From: CALMRE01 sp964412895
Lineage (GTDB): Bacteria > UBP6 > UBA1177 > JAKLFG01
Assembly (NCBI GenBank): GCA_964412895.1
Contig: CAYPQK010000008.1
Span: 1 to 48,303 of the forward strand
DNA: 48,303 bases
Direction of reading: 5' to 3'
The position numbers and the translations under genes are program-made. The stretch's first letter is position 1. Every line of letters begins with the position of its first letter. A model generated the notes under the pieces. That model ran no database searches. It saw only the letters and a program-made list of their open reading frames with translations, and was not told where the DNA came from. Of this stretch, positions 9,714 through 17,629 are shown one piece after another.

Positions 9714-10699
9714 CGCTCCACCTCCGGGTAGAGCGGGAAGAGGAGCGCGAAGAGCCGTCCGAGGAGGATGAGGAGCAGGGCGGCCGCGATGAAGGAGGGG
9801 GCGAATTCGTCATACAGTTTATACTTTTGCGCCGGTACGGGACTTTTTTCCAGTTTGTCGATGTCGGTGAAGGCGCGGCGCAGTTCGTCGGTCGATATCG
9901 AGGTGTAGGCCTTGCCGCCGGTCGTGTCGGCGATCCGTTTCAGGAGTTCGGGATTGACCTTCATCGTCACCGTCTGATAGGCGTCGCGGCCGAAGATATC
10001 TTTACCGGCCGGGAAGGGGACCGGTTTATTGGTGCCGATGAGGATGGTGTATATCTTGATGCCGAGTTTCTTTGCTATTTCGGCGGTCGCCTCGGGACTC
10101 ACATTGCCGCTGTTGTTGTCGCCGTCGGTGAGGAGTATCACCAACCGCGATTTGGCCTTCGAATCCTCCAGCCGCGACAGGGCGAGCCCGAGCCCGTTGC
10201 CGATGGCGGTGCCGTCGTCGATGACGCCGGTGGTGAGGCGGTTGAGAAGGTTCGTGAACATCGTGTAATCGGTCGTGAGCGGCACCTGCAGGAAGCTCTC
10301 CTTGGCGAAGAAGACCAGCCCAAGCCGGTCACTCCGCCGTTCGCGGACGAACTGCTCGATCACTCCCTTGGCCGCCGCGATCCGGTTCTTCGGCTGGAAG
10401 TCGAGCGCCTCCATCGAACCCGACACATCGAGCGCGATAACGATATCCTTCCCTTCGACCGGCGGGGTGATCACCCGGTCGAGGCTGACCGGCCGCGCGA
10501 AAGCGACCACCAGCAGGATAAAGGCGATCACATCAAAAAAGCGGCAGATGCGCCAACGGCCGTCGGCGGCGCGCCGCATCCCAGCGAAATCGGTGAAGTG
10601 GAGTATCCCGCCGCCGCCCCGCCGCCGTGAGCGGAACAGGAGCCACAAAAGCGGCAGCAACAGGAGCGCGAGCAAGTATGTCGGGTGTACCAGTTCCAT
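9710..10699 (-). CDS. batA: BatA: von Willebrand factor A domain membrane protein
   Basis: 329 residues with the typical BatA opening MELVHPTYLLALLLLPLLW, a second helix near 60-80, a vWA domain with intact MIDAS DVSGSM, the downstream Thr/Asp motifs (TAIGNGLGLA and LLTDGDNNSG), and a C-terminal helix. It is the first bat gene. Its start is only weakly served: the best AAGGA lies about 15 bases upstream. hutH ends 64 bases earlier on the same strand. The MoxR ATPase and DUF58 genes that usually precede batA are absent here. Confidence 0.88.
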   Translation of the reverse strand: MELVHPTYLLALLLLPLLWLLFRSRRRGGGGILHFTDFAGMRRAADGRWRICRFFDVIAFILLVVAFARPVSLDRVITPPVEGKDIVIALDVSGSMEALDFQPKNRIAAAKGVIEQFVRERRSDRLGLVFFAKESFLQVPLTTDYTMFTNLLNRLTTGVIDDGTAIGNGLGLALSRLEDSKAKSRLVILLTDGDNNSGNVSPEATAEIAKKLGIKIYTILIGTNKPVPFPAGKDIFGRDAYQTVTMKVNPELLKRIADTTGGKAYTSISTDELRRAFTDIDKLEKSPVPAQKYKLYDEFAPSFIAAALLLILLGRLFALLFPLYPEVER

Positions 10700-10763
10700 A
10701 GCGTTTATCAGAGATCCTTCACAGCGTCGGTAATAACATGGGGGCGGTGTCCTTTATTCCGGC

Positions 10764-12287
10764 TCAGCCGAGGCTCCCGACCGCCGCTTCGACCGCGTCG
10801 AGTATCGCGCCGGTGCGGACCAGTTCCTGCATCGCGGTGTGGTCGGGGTAGAGCGGCCGGTCGATCTCGAGGAATTCGACCTTCTCGCGGATCGCCTTGT
10901 GGGCCGCCGCGACGCCCTTTCCGGTGGTGAAGCCGCGGATGTCGAGCGCCTGTGCCGCCGCCATGAATTCGATGCCGATGACGCCGTTGGCATTGTCGAG
11001 TATCTGCAGGTTCTTGAGGGCGGTGTTCATCCCCATCGAGACGAAATCCTCCTGATCGGCCGCCGCCGGTATCGACTGGGTCGAGGCGGGAGTGCAGAGG
11101 ATACGCTGTTCGACGATGAGGGTATCGGCGGTGTACTGCGACAGCATCAGCCCCGAGAACATGCCGGGGTTCTTCGTGAGGAACGGCGGCAGACCGACCG
11201 ACAGCGCCGGGTTATTGAGCCGGTTCATGCGCCGCTCCGAAAGAACGCTCACCATCGTGATCGCCTGACCGACCATCTCCATCGGTAGCGATACCGGCGT
11301 CCCCTGGAAGTTGGCGCCCGAGAGCGTCAGTTTCTCCTCGGGGATGAAGATCGGATTGTCGCCCACGCCGTTCAGTTCGGTCTCGACCTGCGAGCGGGCC
11401 CAGCGGATGGCGTCGTGCGCCGCGCCGATGACCTGCGGGGTGGAGCGCATCGAATAGGCGTCCTGCACCTTCGTCTTCACCTTGCCGGAAAGGAGGTCGG
11501 AGCCGGCGACGCATTTCCGTATCGCGGCGGCCGAGCGGACGGCACCGGCGAAGCCGCGCAGTTCGTGGAGTTTCGTGTGGTAGGGCTTCATGTTGGCGAG
11601 CAGCGCCTCCAGCGACATCGACGCGGCGATCTCGGCCTGTTTGAGCCAGCGGTCGGCGTCGTAGAGCGTCAGCGCGCTGATGGAAGTGAGGAGGTTCGAG
11701 CCGTTTATCGCGGCGAGTCCGTCACGCGCCTTGAGGCCGGGGACCGGGATACCCGCCTTTTCGAAGGCGGTCTTGGCGGCGAGCAGTTCACCTTTAAAAT
11801 AGGCTTTACCCTCGCCGAGGAGGGTGAGCGCTATCTGCGACATCGGGGCGAGGTCGCCGCAGGCGCCGACCGACCCTTTCTTGCAGACGAAGGGGGTGAC
11901 GCCTTTATTCAGCATCGCGACGAAGGTCTGCGGTATCTCGGGGCGGCAGCCGGAGTTGCCGTGGGCGTGGACATTGATGCGGGCGGTCATCGCGGCGCGG
12001 ACATGCTCGATGGGGGCGGGGTCGCCGATGCCGGCCGAGTGGTTGTAGACGAGCCACCGCTGGAACTGTTCTATCTGGTCGTCGGCGAGGACCACTTCGG
12101 AGAATTCGCCGATGCCGGTGTTGACGCCGTACATGATCTCGCGCTTCGCGATCTTCTCTTCGACCATCGCGCGGCAGAGTTTGATCCGTTCGAGCGCTTT
12201 GGGGCACAGTTCGACCGCTTCGCCGTTGCGGGCGATGGCGACCAGTTGTTCGATGGTCAGATGACTTCCGTCAAGCATGATGGCCAT
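10764..12287 (-). CDS. hutH: Histidine ammonia-lyase family enzyme with Ala-Cys-Gly cofactor triad
   Basis: 507-residue member of the MIO-dependent aromatic amino acid lyase family. Seen: YGVNTGIG near 53, NHSAGIGD near 82-89 with His83 at the position of the His83 of Pseudomonas HutH, KKGSVGACGDLAP where the MIO triad should be, and QEDFVSMG further on. The triad reads Ala142-Cys143-Gly144 (codons GCC TGC GGC), not Ala-Ser-Gly. Histidine deamination to urocanate is the likeliest reaction. A lyase for another aromatic amino acid or an aminomutase is possible. The start ATG 12287 has AAGGAG 6 bases upstream. No other hut gene is in the window. Confidence 0.85.
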   Translation of the reverse strand: MAIMLDGSHLTIEQLVAIARNGEAVELCPKALERIKLCRAMVEEKIAKREIMYGVNTGIGEFSEVVLADDQIEQFQRWLVYNHSAGIGDPAPIEHVRAAMTARINVHAHGNSGCRPEIPQTFVAMLNKGVTPFVCKKGSVGACGDLAPMSQIALTLLGEGKAYFKGELLAAKTAFEKAGIPVPGLKARDGLAAINGSNLLTSISALTLYDADRWLKQAEIAASMSLEALLANMKPYHTKLHELRGFAGAVRSAAAIRKCVAGSDLLSGKVKTKVQDAYSMRSTPQVIGAAHDAIRWARSQVETELNGVGDNPIFIPEEKLTLSGANFQGTPVSLPMEMVGQAITMVSVLSERRMNRLNNPALSVGLPPFLTKNPGMFSGLMLSQYTADTLIVEQRILCTPASTQSIPAAADQEDFVSMGMNTALKNLQILDNANGVIGIEFMAAAQALDIRGFTTGKGVAAAHKAIREKVEFLEIDRPLYPDHTAMQELVRTGAILDAVEAAVGSLG

Positions 12288-12331
12288 GGAGAACTCCTTA
12301 AAAAGCGGTTATTCACTACCGACCGGGGGCG

Positions 12332-12359
12332 ATTATATTAGTAAGGAAAGGAGAGGCAA
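12332..12359 (-). promoter_or_regulatory. Sigma-70-type promoter for hutH
   Basis: On the minus strand TTGCCT (12359-12354) and a perfect TATAAT (12337-12332) are separated by 16 bases, placing the transcript start about 40 bases before the hutH start. It may also drive the bat operon. Confidence 0.6.
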
Positions 12360-12484
12360 GGAAAAAGACCGCTTTCCGCTCTACGAGCTAGGCAATAAAT
12401 TAAAACTGAAGAGTCTGAAGGTCATTTCCAACATTCTTACGATAATAGTTGGGGACTTTATGCTGGCCGAGGCGATTTCGGGAA
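12360..12484. other. AT-rich non-coding stretch between hutH promoter and attC-like site
   Basis: No convincing gene. The G+C is visibly lower than in hutH, like the neighbouring cassette, so foreign DNA may begin here. A short inverted repeat is present (CCAAC/GTTGG around the tattatcgtaagaat core on the minus strand). A plus-strand frame that ends at TGA 12487-12489, next to the attC-like site, has no credible start and is not called. Confidence 0.4.
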
Positions 12485-12556
12485 CATGAACGGCAAAGCT
12501 CACCGACGGCAATAGAGCGAAGCGGAATTGCCGTCCAGTGCAGCGCCTTGTTATGC
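12485..12556 (-). other. Integron attC-like recombination site
   Basis: 72-base imperfect palindrome read on the minus strand. Outer core-like boxes are GCATAAC (12556-12550) and GTTCATG (12491-12485). Inside, GGC/GCC (12547-12545 with 12494-12492) and GCTgCA/TGAGC (12544-12539 with 12502-12498) pair and leave one unpaired G, and a perfect 9-base inner stem GACGGCAAT/ATTGCCGTC (12535-12527 with 12513-12505) closes a 13-base loop. Spaced R and L boxes, an extrahelical base and a long imperfect stem are the established hallmarks of attC. The AACAAGGCGCTGCA start and TGAGCTTTG end match the top strand of common attC sites. The outer GTTCATG departs from GTTRRRY. Confidence 0.75.
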
Positions 12557-12566
12557 CCGCGTATTG

Positions 12567-14333
12567 TTATTCACTTGGTTCTTCCGATTTTTCAAAAAGC
12601 AATTTGCTTATCCACCAAATTGATCGTCCGAAATTCGAAATCAGTTGTTCGCCCTGTCTCAGAAACGACTTGCTTTCGTCGATTTCAGCTAGCTTCAAAG
12701 CATCTCCAATCTTTGAGCTAGTCGGGTGTGCGTCACCTACTCGCATGTCATAAGTGCCAACAATTGGGCCAAAAACGAGACGAGCTTTATCAGTCCCAAT
12801 TTTCTGAGCAAGAATATCCTCAAGAAGCTTGTTCGAACCGAGCTTTTCTTTATTAGAATGCGTTGAAAGTTTACGAAGCTCACGTACATCAAGTCGATCA
12901 GAAAAAACACGAACAAGCTCTTTAGCTAACCTCAGCAATGATGTTTGATCTCTGCTCGCAAAGCGGGATATATTCTCCATAGCTGCGGCATGCTCTATTT
13001 CGTGAGTGTAAAGAGAAATGTTGAACTTTTGACGAAATCCCCCCTCTAGCAATTCCATAACCTTGAAAAGAAGGTCTTCAACAGCACGGGTAGATGCTGG
13101 CTGAACTTTTACTTGCGCTGCTAATAGCTCATTTGAAACCTTCCCATCTGGAACAACATTATGAGCAGCCCAAATGTGTTGCTCCCATGCGGCAAGGCGA
13201 GCAACATCATAGGCATACACCGTGATTAAATCCGAAGAGTTGATTCCAAAGTGCGTCCTATACCCGGATGTTGAATGTATACCACCTGTTTCCGCCGTAT
13301 ACCACTCCAGAGAAAAGCCGCGATGATTGAGAAACTCGTTGACTACGCTGGAGCGAAACCACAGCCATCGACCAACGTCTTCGTTGTTTAAATCGGTGGA
13401 TGCCATTCGCGTTCCGTCAGTTTCCACAATGAATTGAGGAAGATTCTTATCTGCATCACCTCGAACACGTACGCTCTGTCCTTGATGTTCAATCCATTCG
13501 TCTCGCCAAAACTCACCCTCGACCAGTATACCTTCAAAACCACTCCGCTGTCCCTCCGATTTTTCAAAGTCGGTATTGTCATCGCGTTCCGGCGCCATAA
13601 CTGGCGCGTCTTCATCTTCGTCAACATCAGTTCGCCAAGCTCGTAACATAGCCCAGCTTCCCCCATAAACATCGTTCAAGCTGCGAATTAGGAGTTCAAA
13701 TCGACCACCGTCTCGTTGTTCTTGTAGATTTTCTAGATTCGCATAAGCGCTACCTTCAAGTGTTGAGACATTCTCTACTCTTTGGCGGTAGTAAGAGAGA
13801 CGAAGTGAAAGGTTCCTTGCCGCCAAATAGTCGAGGAGGAATTCTCGCTTGATCTCGATCAAGCAATGATGTCCTTGTTCATCAAGAACCTCACGAGCCA
13901 CGACAACGAAATTTTCTTCTGGTCTTACCCAGTTTGTTCCCTCTTTTATCAGATGGAGAGCAACAACGAGGTCAGGGCTTAGTATCCATAGCCTTCCTCC
14001 AACTACCGGTTGAGGGTGCTCAAATACAAGATTTACACCAATTGGTTCTTTGTCGTTACATTGATACTGCTCGATGGATGAGTAGTAACCATCCTCGTAA
14101 GCATACGGCTGGACATGGTGACCGATTCCAATAGCACTCCAGTCAAGTTGCTCTGCGACTTCTCGATGCTCTGGTGGGAATGCAACAGACCCACATCCAA
14201 AAAATTCGCCGATGTAACCTATCTCCTTGACATTACCCTGTTTGTCATTTCGGGACGCCCGCAGCGGAACCCAGGTAGAGCTGGAGAAGGTTCGGCGAGT
14301 TTCTTTTTTCTGGAGAATCCAGTCTTGATTCAT
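12567..14333 (-). CDS. Unknown 588-residue protein carried as a lone integron-type cassette
   Basis: I do not recognise a family. The protein is soluble-looking, with no signal peptide or membrane helix, rich in Trp and acidic residues. The N-terminal half is mixed alpha/beta (for example LIEIKREFLLDYLAARNLSL). The C-terminal third looks helical and holds YDMRVGDAHP, which contains Arg531-x4-His536, the spacing of the HEPN RNase motif; that match may be chance. Base composition is clearly poorer in G+C than the flanks (hand counts on sample lines give 22-26 of 60 against about 44 of 60 in hutH) and codon use differs. The stop lies 11 bases before the attC-like site, the usual cassette layout. 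Start: ATG 14333 has a weak GAGAG upstream; ATG 14360 is the alternative. Integron cassettes often carry phage-defence genes, so defence is a hypothesis only. Confidence 0.75.
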   Translation of the reverse strand: MNQDWILQKKETRRTFSSSTWVPLRASRNDKQGNVKEIGYIGEFFGCGSVAFPPEHREVAEQLDWSAIGIGHHVQPYAYEDGYYSSIEQYQCNDKEPIGVNLVFEHPQPVVGGRLWILSPDLVVALHLIKEGTNWVRPEENFVVVAREVLDEQGHHCLIEIKREFLLDYLAARNLSLRLSYYRQRVENVSTLEGSAYANLENLQEQRDGGRFELLIRSLNDVYGGSWAMLRAWRTDVDEDEDAPVMAPERDDNTDFEKSEGQRSGFEGILVEGEFWRDEWIEHQGQSVRVRGDADKNLPQFIVETDGTRMASTDLNNEDVGRWLWFRSSVVNEFLNHRGFSLEWYTAETGGIHSTSGYRTHFGINSSDLITVYAYDVARLAAWEQHIWAAHNVVPDGKVSNELLAAQVKVQPASTRAVEDLLFKVMELLEGGFRQKFNISLYTHEIEHAAAMENISRFASRDQTSLLRLAKELVRVFSDRLDVRELRKLSTHSNKEKLGSNKLLEDILAQKIGTDKARLVFGPIVGTYDMRVGDAHPTSSKIGDALKLAEIDESKSFLRQGEQLISNFGRSIWWISKLLFEKSEEPSE

Positions 14334-14570
14334 AGCTAGTCTCTCGCCATTAGCATCCACTTTAGATGTCTTGTGCAGATCGGCGGCATGTGGTTATCCC
14401 CCTCTCCGTGCCGCTTTATAACACCTTGGGGGCGCGACATCGCGGCATAAGACCGCGTCGACCGCCCCAACCACAAGCATCTCATCACACACCCCCGTCG
14501 TATTGACCGCTTCACCGTAGCACAAACTTTCTTTCTTGACAAGAAACCATGGAACGCCTACCGTGCCGAC
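14334..14570. other. Intergenic region with possible 5' boundary of the cassette
   Basis: No gene seen. Read in the cassette direction (minus), two sequences could be the core site where the cassette begins: GTTATAA (14422-14416) and GTTGGGG (14471-14465). No second attC, attI or integrase is visible. An inverted repeat GCGGCA/TGCCGC lies around 14384-14414. Confidence 0.35.
14536..14564 (+). promoter_or_regulatory. Promoter of the DNA glycosylase gene, possibly giving a leaderless mRNA
   Basis: TTGACA (14536-14541), 17 bases, then TACCGT (14559-14564). The start codon ATG is at 14571, where transcription would begin, and no ribosome site is visible. That is the layout of a leaderless transcript. 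Confidence 0.4.
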
Positions 14571-15101
14571 ATGAGCACGAAGAAACTCACCGGTTTCCCG
14601 GCGGTCGTGGGAACGCGGCCGACCATCCTGATACTCGGTTCGATGCCGGGCGAACGGTCGCTGACGATGCGCGAGTATTACGGCCACCCGCAGAATAGTT
14701 TCTGGCGTATCATGGGAACGTTGTGCGGCGCGGCGCCCGAACTGCCGTATGAAAAGCGGCTTGCCGCGCTCCGGCGGAGCGGCATCGCGCTGTGGGATGT
14801 CCTCAAACACTGCGAGCGGATCGGCTCCGGCGACGGCGACATCCGCCGCGAAAGCGAAGTGCCCAACGCCATCGGCGATCTGCTGACGAAGCACCCGACG
14901 ATACAGGCGGTGGCGCTCAACGGCGGCAAGGCGCGGCAGGCGTTCCGCCGCCACATCCAGCCGACGCTCCCCGACGCGGTCAAAGCGCACCTCACGATAC
15001 TGGAACTTCCCTCGACAAGCCCCGCCTGCGCAATGATATCCTATAAGGAAAAGTTACAGCGTTGGCGTGAGGTGGAGAGACACCTTGCCCCCGGAGCCTG
15101 A
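14571..15101 (+). CDS. Uracil-DNA glycosylase superfamily, family 6 (DNA-deoxyinosine glycosylase)
   Basis: 176 residues. The segment ILGSMPGERSLTMREYYGHP followed by QNSFW matches the catalytic region of UDG family 6 (hypoxanthine-DNA glycosylases, consensus GSxPgxxSlxxxxYYghpxNxFW). The end carries LPSTSPACA, matching the LPStSPan motif of the MUG-like branches. The enzyme would remove deaminated adenine from DNA. It is a single gene between the foreign cassette and an SGNH hydrolase. Ordinary MUG (family 2) is the alternative, less likely because of the YYGHPQN signature. Confidence 0.82.
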   Translation: MSTKKLTGFPAVVGTRPTILILGSMPGERSLTMREYYGHPQNSFWRIMGTLCGAAPELPYEKRLAALRRSGIALWDVLKHCERIGSGDGDIRRESEVPNAIGDLLTKHPTIQAVALNGGKARQAFRRHIQPTLPDAVKAHLTILELPSTSPACAMISYKEKLQRWREVERHLAPGA

Positions 15102-15120
15102 CAGAAATATCTTTGCATCC

Positions 15121-15139
15121 GGAGAAACTCTCCTTTCTT
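15121..15139 (+). terminator. Weak hairpin followed by TTTCTT after the glycosylase gene
   Basis: GGAGA (15121-15125) and TCTCC (15129-15133) with a 3-base loop, then TTTCTT. The stem is short, so termination would be inefficient. Confidence 0.3.
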
Positions 15140-15189
15140 CCCACCGGTCTATTTAAACAGATGTTCATGACAGAATGCACGGAGGGCTT

Positions 15190-16308
15190 ATGCACAGGGC
15201 TCTTCTCTGGCTCTTACCCATTGTCGCGCTGGTCCTGCCGAGCGTGATACTCGGCTATGGTACGATGGTCTTGGGTATGTTCGAGAATGCGGCCGTTTTT
15301 GCGGCCGTTGTTCTGGTCCGGACGCTGGTGTTGGCGGCCGGCGCGATCATCGCGGGCCGTTTCTTCTATATCCATGTGGTCAAAGAACGCGAACTGGGGA
15401 GAAAAGCCCGGGATATCGCCACGATGTACTACGCTCTTTTTTTCCTTCTGGCCGCGCTGGAATTCGGCGCGACCTTCGTGGTCCAGTCGGTCGCCCATCC
15501 GTTCGCCTTCTCGCAGAACCAATGGTGTCTTCTTCACTGGGGTCCGCTCAATCATGAGGGATACCGGGATGACGAATTCGTCAACGACAAGAAAAAGCTG
15601 GCGATTGTGGTGGGCGACTCGTTCAGCGCCGGACTCGGCATCGCCGACCACCGGGACCGGTTCGGCGACCTCCTCGATGCCGCGACGGAATATCGCGTAT
15701 GGAACATGGGGATCAACGGTTCCGCCACCAAAGACGAACTGCGGCGCATACGGGAACTCGCCGCGTCCCCGGTAACGCCCGGATTGATAATTCTTCAGTA
15801 TTTCATCAATGATATAGAAGGTTCCGGACATGCGCTGGGCAAGGCGTTCGAACCGAGGATACTGGCCCCCCGCACACGGCTCCTGATCCAGTCGTCCTAT
15901 CTGCTCAATACGATCTATTGCAGAGTATTCACCATGGATAACCCCGCTGTCGGCTATGAGAATTACATCAGAGGGTTGGTGAACGACGATGCGGTGTGGC
16001 GCGACCATGTGCGTGACCTCGCGGATATCCAGCGGACCGTCCGCTCCCTGAACGCCCGGTTGCTGGTCGTTATCTTTCCGCTCCTTGAACAGCCGGAGAA
16101 GAGCCGGGAGTATACCGATAAACTGAGCGCGGCGTTCAATGCGTTGCATATCGAATATATCGATGTCGCCGAATATGTCGAAACGGTGCGACCGGCCGAT
16201 CGGGTGGTGAACCGGTACGATGGCCATCCGTCGGAACGCGTGCATAAACTGGTGGCCGACGCCGTTATCGGACGGCTGAACCCCGAAGGCATTGCGCAGG
16301 GAAATTGA
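15190..16308 (+). CDS. Membrane-anchored SGNH/GDSL-type hydrolase
   Basis: 372 residues: three N-terminal hydrophobic segments (about 5-30, 35-60, 80-105) then an SGNH hydrolase domain. Seen motifs are the nucleophile block VVGDSFSAGLG, an INGSATKDEL segment near block II/III, FINDIEGSG, and the C-terminal YDGHPSERVHK that supplies the Asp-x-x-His pair. The family contains esterases and O-acetyltransferase-like proteins acting on lipids or glycans; the substrate is unknown. Start ATG 15190 was chosen for GGAGGG 5 bases upstream, not ATG 15175. It is convergent with rimO, 8 bases between stops. Confidence 0.8.
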   Translation: MHRALLWLLPIVALVLPSVILGYGTMVLGMFENAAVFAAVVLVRTLVLAAGAIIAGRFFYIHVVKERELGRKARDIATMYYALFFLLAALEFGATFVVQSVAHPFAFSQNQWCLLHWGPLNHEGYRDDEFVNDKKKLAIVVGDSFSAGLGIADHRDRFGDLLDAATEYRVWNMGINGSATKDELRRIRELAASPVTPGLIILQYFINDIEGSGHALGKAFEPRILAPRTRLLIQSSYLLNTIYCRVFTMDNPAVGYENYIRGLVNDDAVWRDHVRDLADIQRTVRSLNARLLVVIFPLLEQPEKSREYTDKLSAAFNALHIEYIDVAEYVETVRPADRVVNRYDGHPSERVHKLVADAVIGRLNPEGIAQGN

Positions 16309-16316
16309 ACGGTGCT

Positions 16317-17627
16317 CTAGCGCACCACTTCGGCGGTGAAGTCGATGCCGTCGCGGCCGGTGAGCCGGACCGTCAGGAGGTCGCCGGGCCGCTCCTTTTC
16401 AAGGTTGGTGAGTATCGTGATGCCGTCTATCTCGGGCGCCTGATGAATGCCGCGTCCCGTCGCGAGGGCGCTCTCGGGGTCGAATTCCTCGTACAGCACC
16501 GTCGTGGTCGTGCCGACGAGCCGTGAGAGCCGTTTCTCCATCGTCGCCTGCGCCGTCTCCTGAAGCAGGGCGACCCGCTTGGCGATGGTGTCGCGCCGGT
16601 GCGACCGCAGTTTCCCCGCCGGGGTGCCCTCCTCCTTCGAGTAGCCAAAAACGCCGATGTAGTCGAGCGGAGCGCCCGCGATGAAACTGCGCATCTCCTC
16701 GAACTGGGCCACCGTCTCGCCGGGGAACCCCGCGATGAAGGTGGTGCGGATGACGGCGCGATCGCCGAAACGGTGGGTGATGCGGTTAAGCGCCCGGTCG
16801 ATGTCGCGGCGGCGGTAGCGGCGGTGCATCGCCTTGAGTACCGGATCGGAGGTATGCTGGAGCGGCACCTCGAAGTAGGGGAGCATCTTGGGGTGGTCGA
16901 ACGCGTCGAGGAGCGCCGCGTCGATGTCGGAGGGGTAGAGGTACATCACGCGGATGCGGAACTCGCCCGGAAGTTTAGCCAATTTTACCAGCAACTTGGC
17001 GAGCGTCGTGGCGTGGTCGCGGCCGTAGGCGGTGGTGTCCTGTGCGATGAAGACCAGTTCGCGTATGCCGCGGTCGATGGACCGCGCCGCCTCGTCCAAG
17101 ATGTCGCGCGGCGGCCGTTCGCGGTAGCCGCCGCGAATGAGCGGTATCGCGCAGTAGGAACAGCGGTTGTCGCAGCCGTCGGCCACCTTTATATACATGG
17201 TATGGGGCGACAGGGTCGGCGTCCGTTCGTGACGGGCGGTCATGATGAAGCGCGGGTCGGCCGATATGGTTGCCGCCGTTTCGGCCCCTCCGGCCAGCGC
17301 CGTGATCCGCGGGATATCCTCGATGCCGATGATGAGGTCGGCCTCGGGAAGGAGTCGGGCGATGTCGGGATGCAACTGCGGCAGACAGCCGGCGAGGACG
17401 AGCCGCGAATCCTTGCGGCGATGGGCGTGAAGGTCAAAGAACCGCTCCAGCGTTTCCTTGCGGGCATCCTCGATGAAGGCGCAGGAGTTGAGGACGAGCA
17501 GATCGGCCGCCGCCGGATCGTCAACCACCCGCCAGCCCGCGGCGATGAGCGCCGCGAGCATCACCTCGGTGTCGACGCGGTTCTTGGGACAGCCGAGCGA
17601 TTCGAAGTAGAGGGTGCGTTTCTTCAC
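16317..17627 (-). CDS. rimO: Ribosomal protein S12 (uS12) methylthiotransferase RimO
   Basis: Radical-SAM enzyme that methylthiolates the conserved Asp of ribosomal protein S12. 436 residues in three parts: UPF0004 domain with Cys residues in SLGCPKNRVD, NSCAFI and VLAGCLPQ; radical-SAM core with CDNRCSYC; and C-terminal TRAM domain. RimO rather than MiaB is indicated by SLGCPKNRVDTE, AIPLIRGGYRERP and VFIAQDTTAYG. The start is GTG 17627, 2 bases after the stop of the upstream gene, so translation is likely coupled. It is third in a minus-strand operon with an HD protein and an unknown exported protein. Confidence 0.95.
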   Translation of the reverse strand: MKKRTLYFESLGCPKNRVDTEVMLAALIAAGWRVVDDPAAADLLVLNSCAFIEDARKETLERFFDLHAHRRKDSRLVLAGCLPQLHPDIARLLPEADLIIGIEDIPRITALAGGAETAATISADPRFIMTARHERTPTLSPHTMYIKVADGCDNRCSYCAIPLIRGGYRERPPRDILDEAARSIDRGIRELVFIAQDTTAYGRDHATTLAKLLVKLAKLPGEFRIRVMYLYPSDIDAALLDAFDHPKMLPYFEVPLQHTSDPVLKAMHRRYRRRDIDRALNRITHRFGDRAVIRTTFIAGFPGETVAQFEEMRSFIAGAPLDYIGVFGYSKEEGTPAGKLRSHRRDTIAKRVALLQETAQATMEKRLSRLVGTTTTVLYEEFDPESALATGRGIHQAPEIDGITILTNLEKERPGDLLTVRLTGRDGIDFTAEVVR

Positions 17628-17629
17628 GA

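Noticed and set aside
12277..12489. Plus-strand 70-codon frame ending next to the attC-like site
   Set aside because: It overlaps the hutH start and promoter, has no ribosome site, and its position is explained by the cassette edge.
12485..12556. attC oriented on the plus strand
   Set aside because: The AACAAGGCGCTGCA...TGAGCTTTG order matches known top strands only when read on the minus strand, the direction of the adjacent gene.
14384..14414. GCGGCA/TGCCGC repeat as a second attC or attI
   Set aside because: Only a 6-base stem, no L-box pairing and no extrahelical base.
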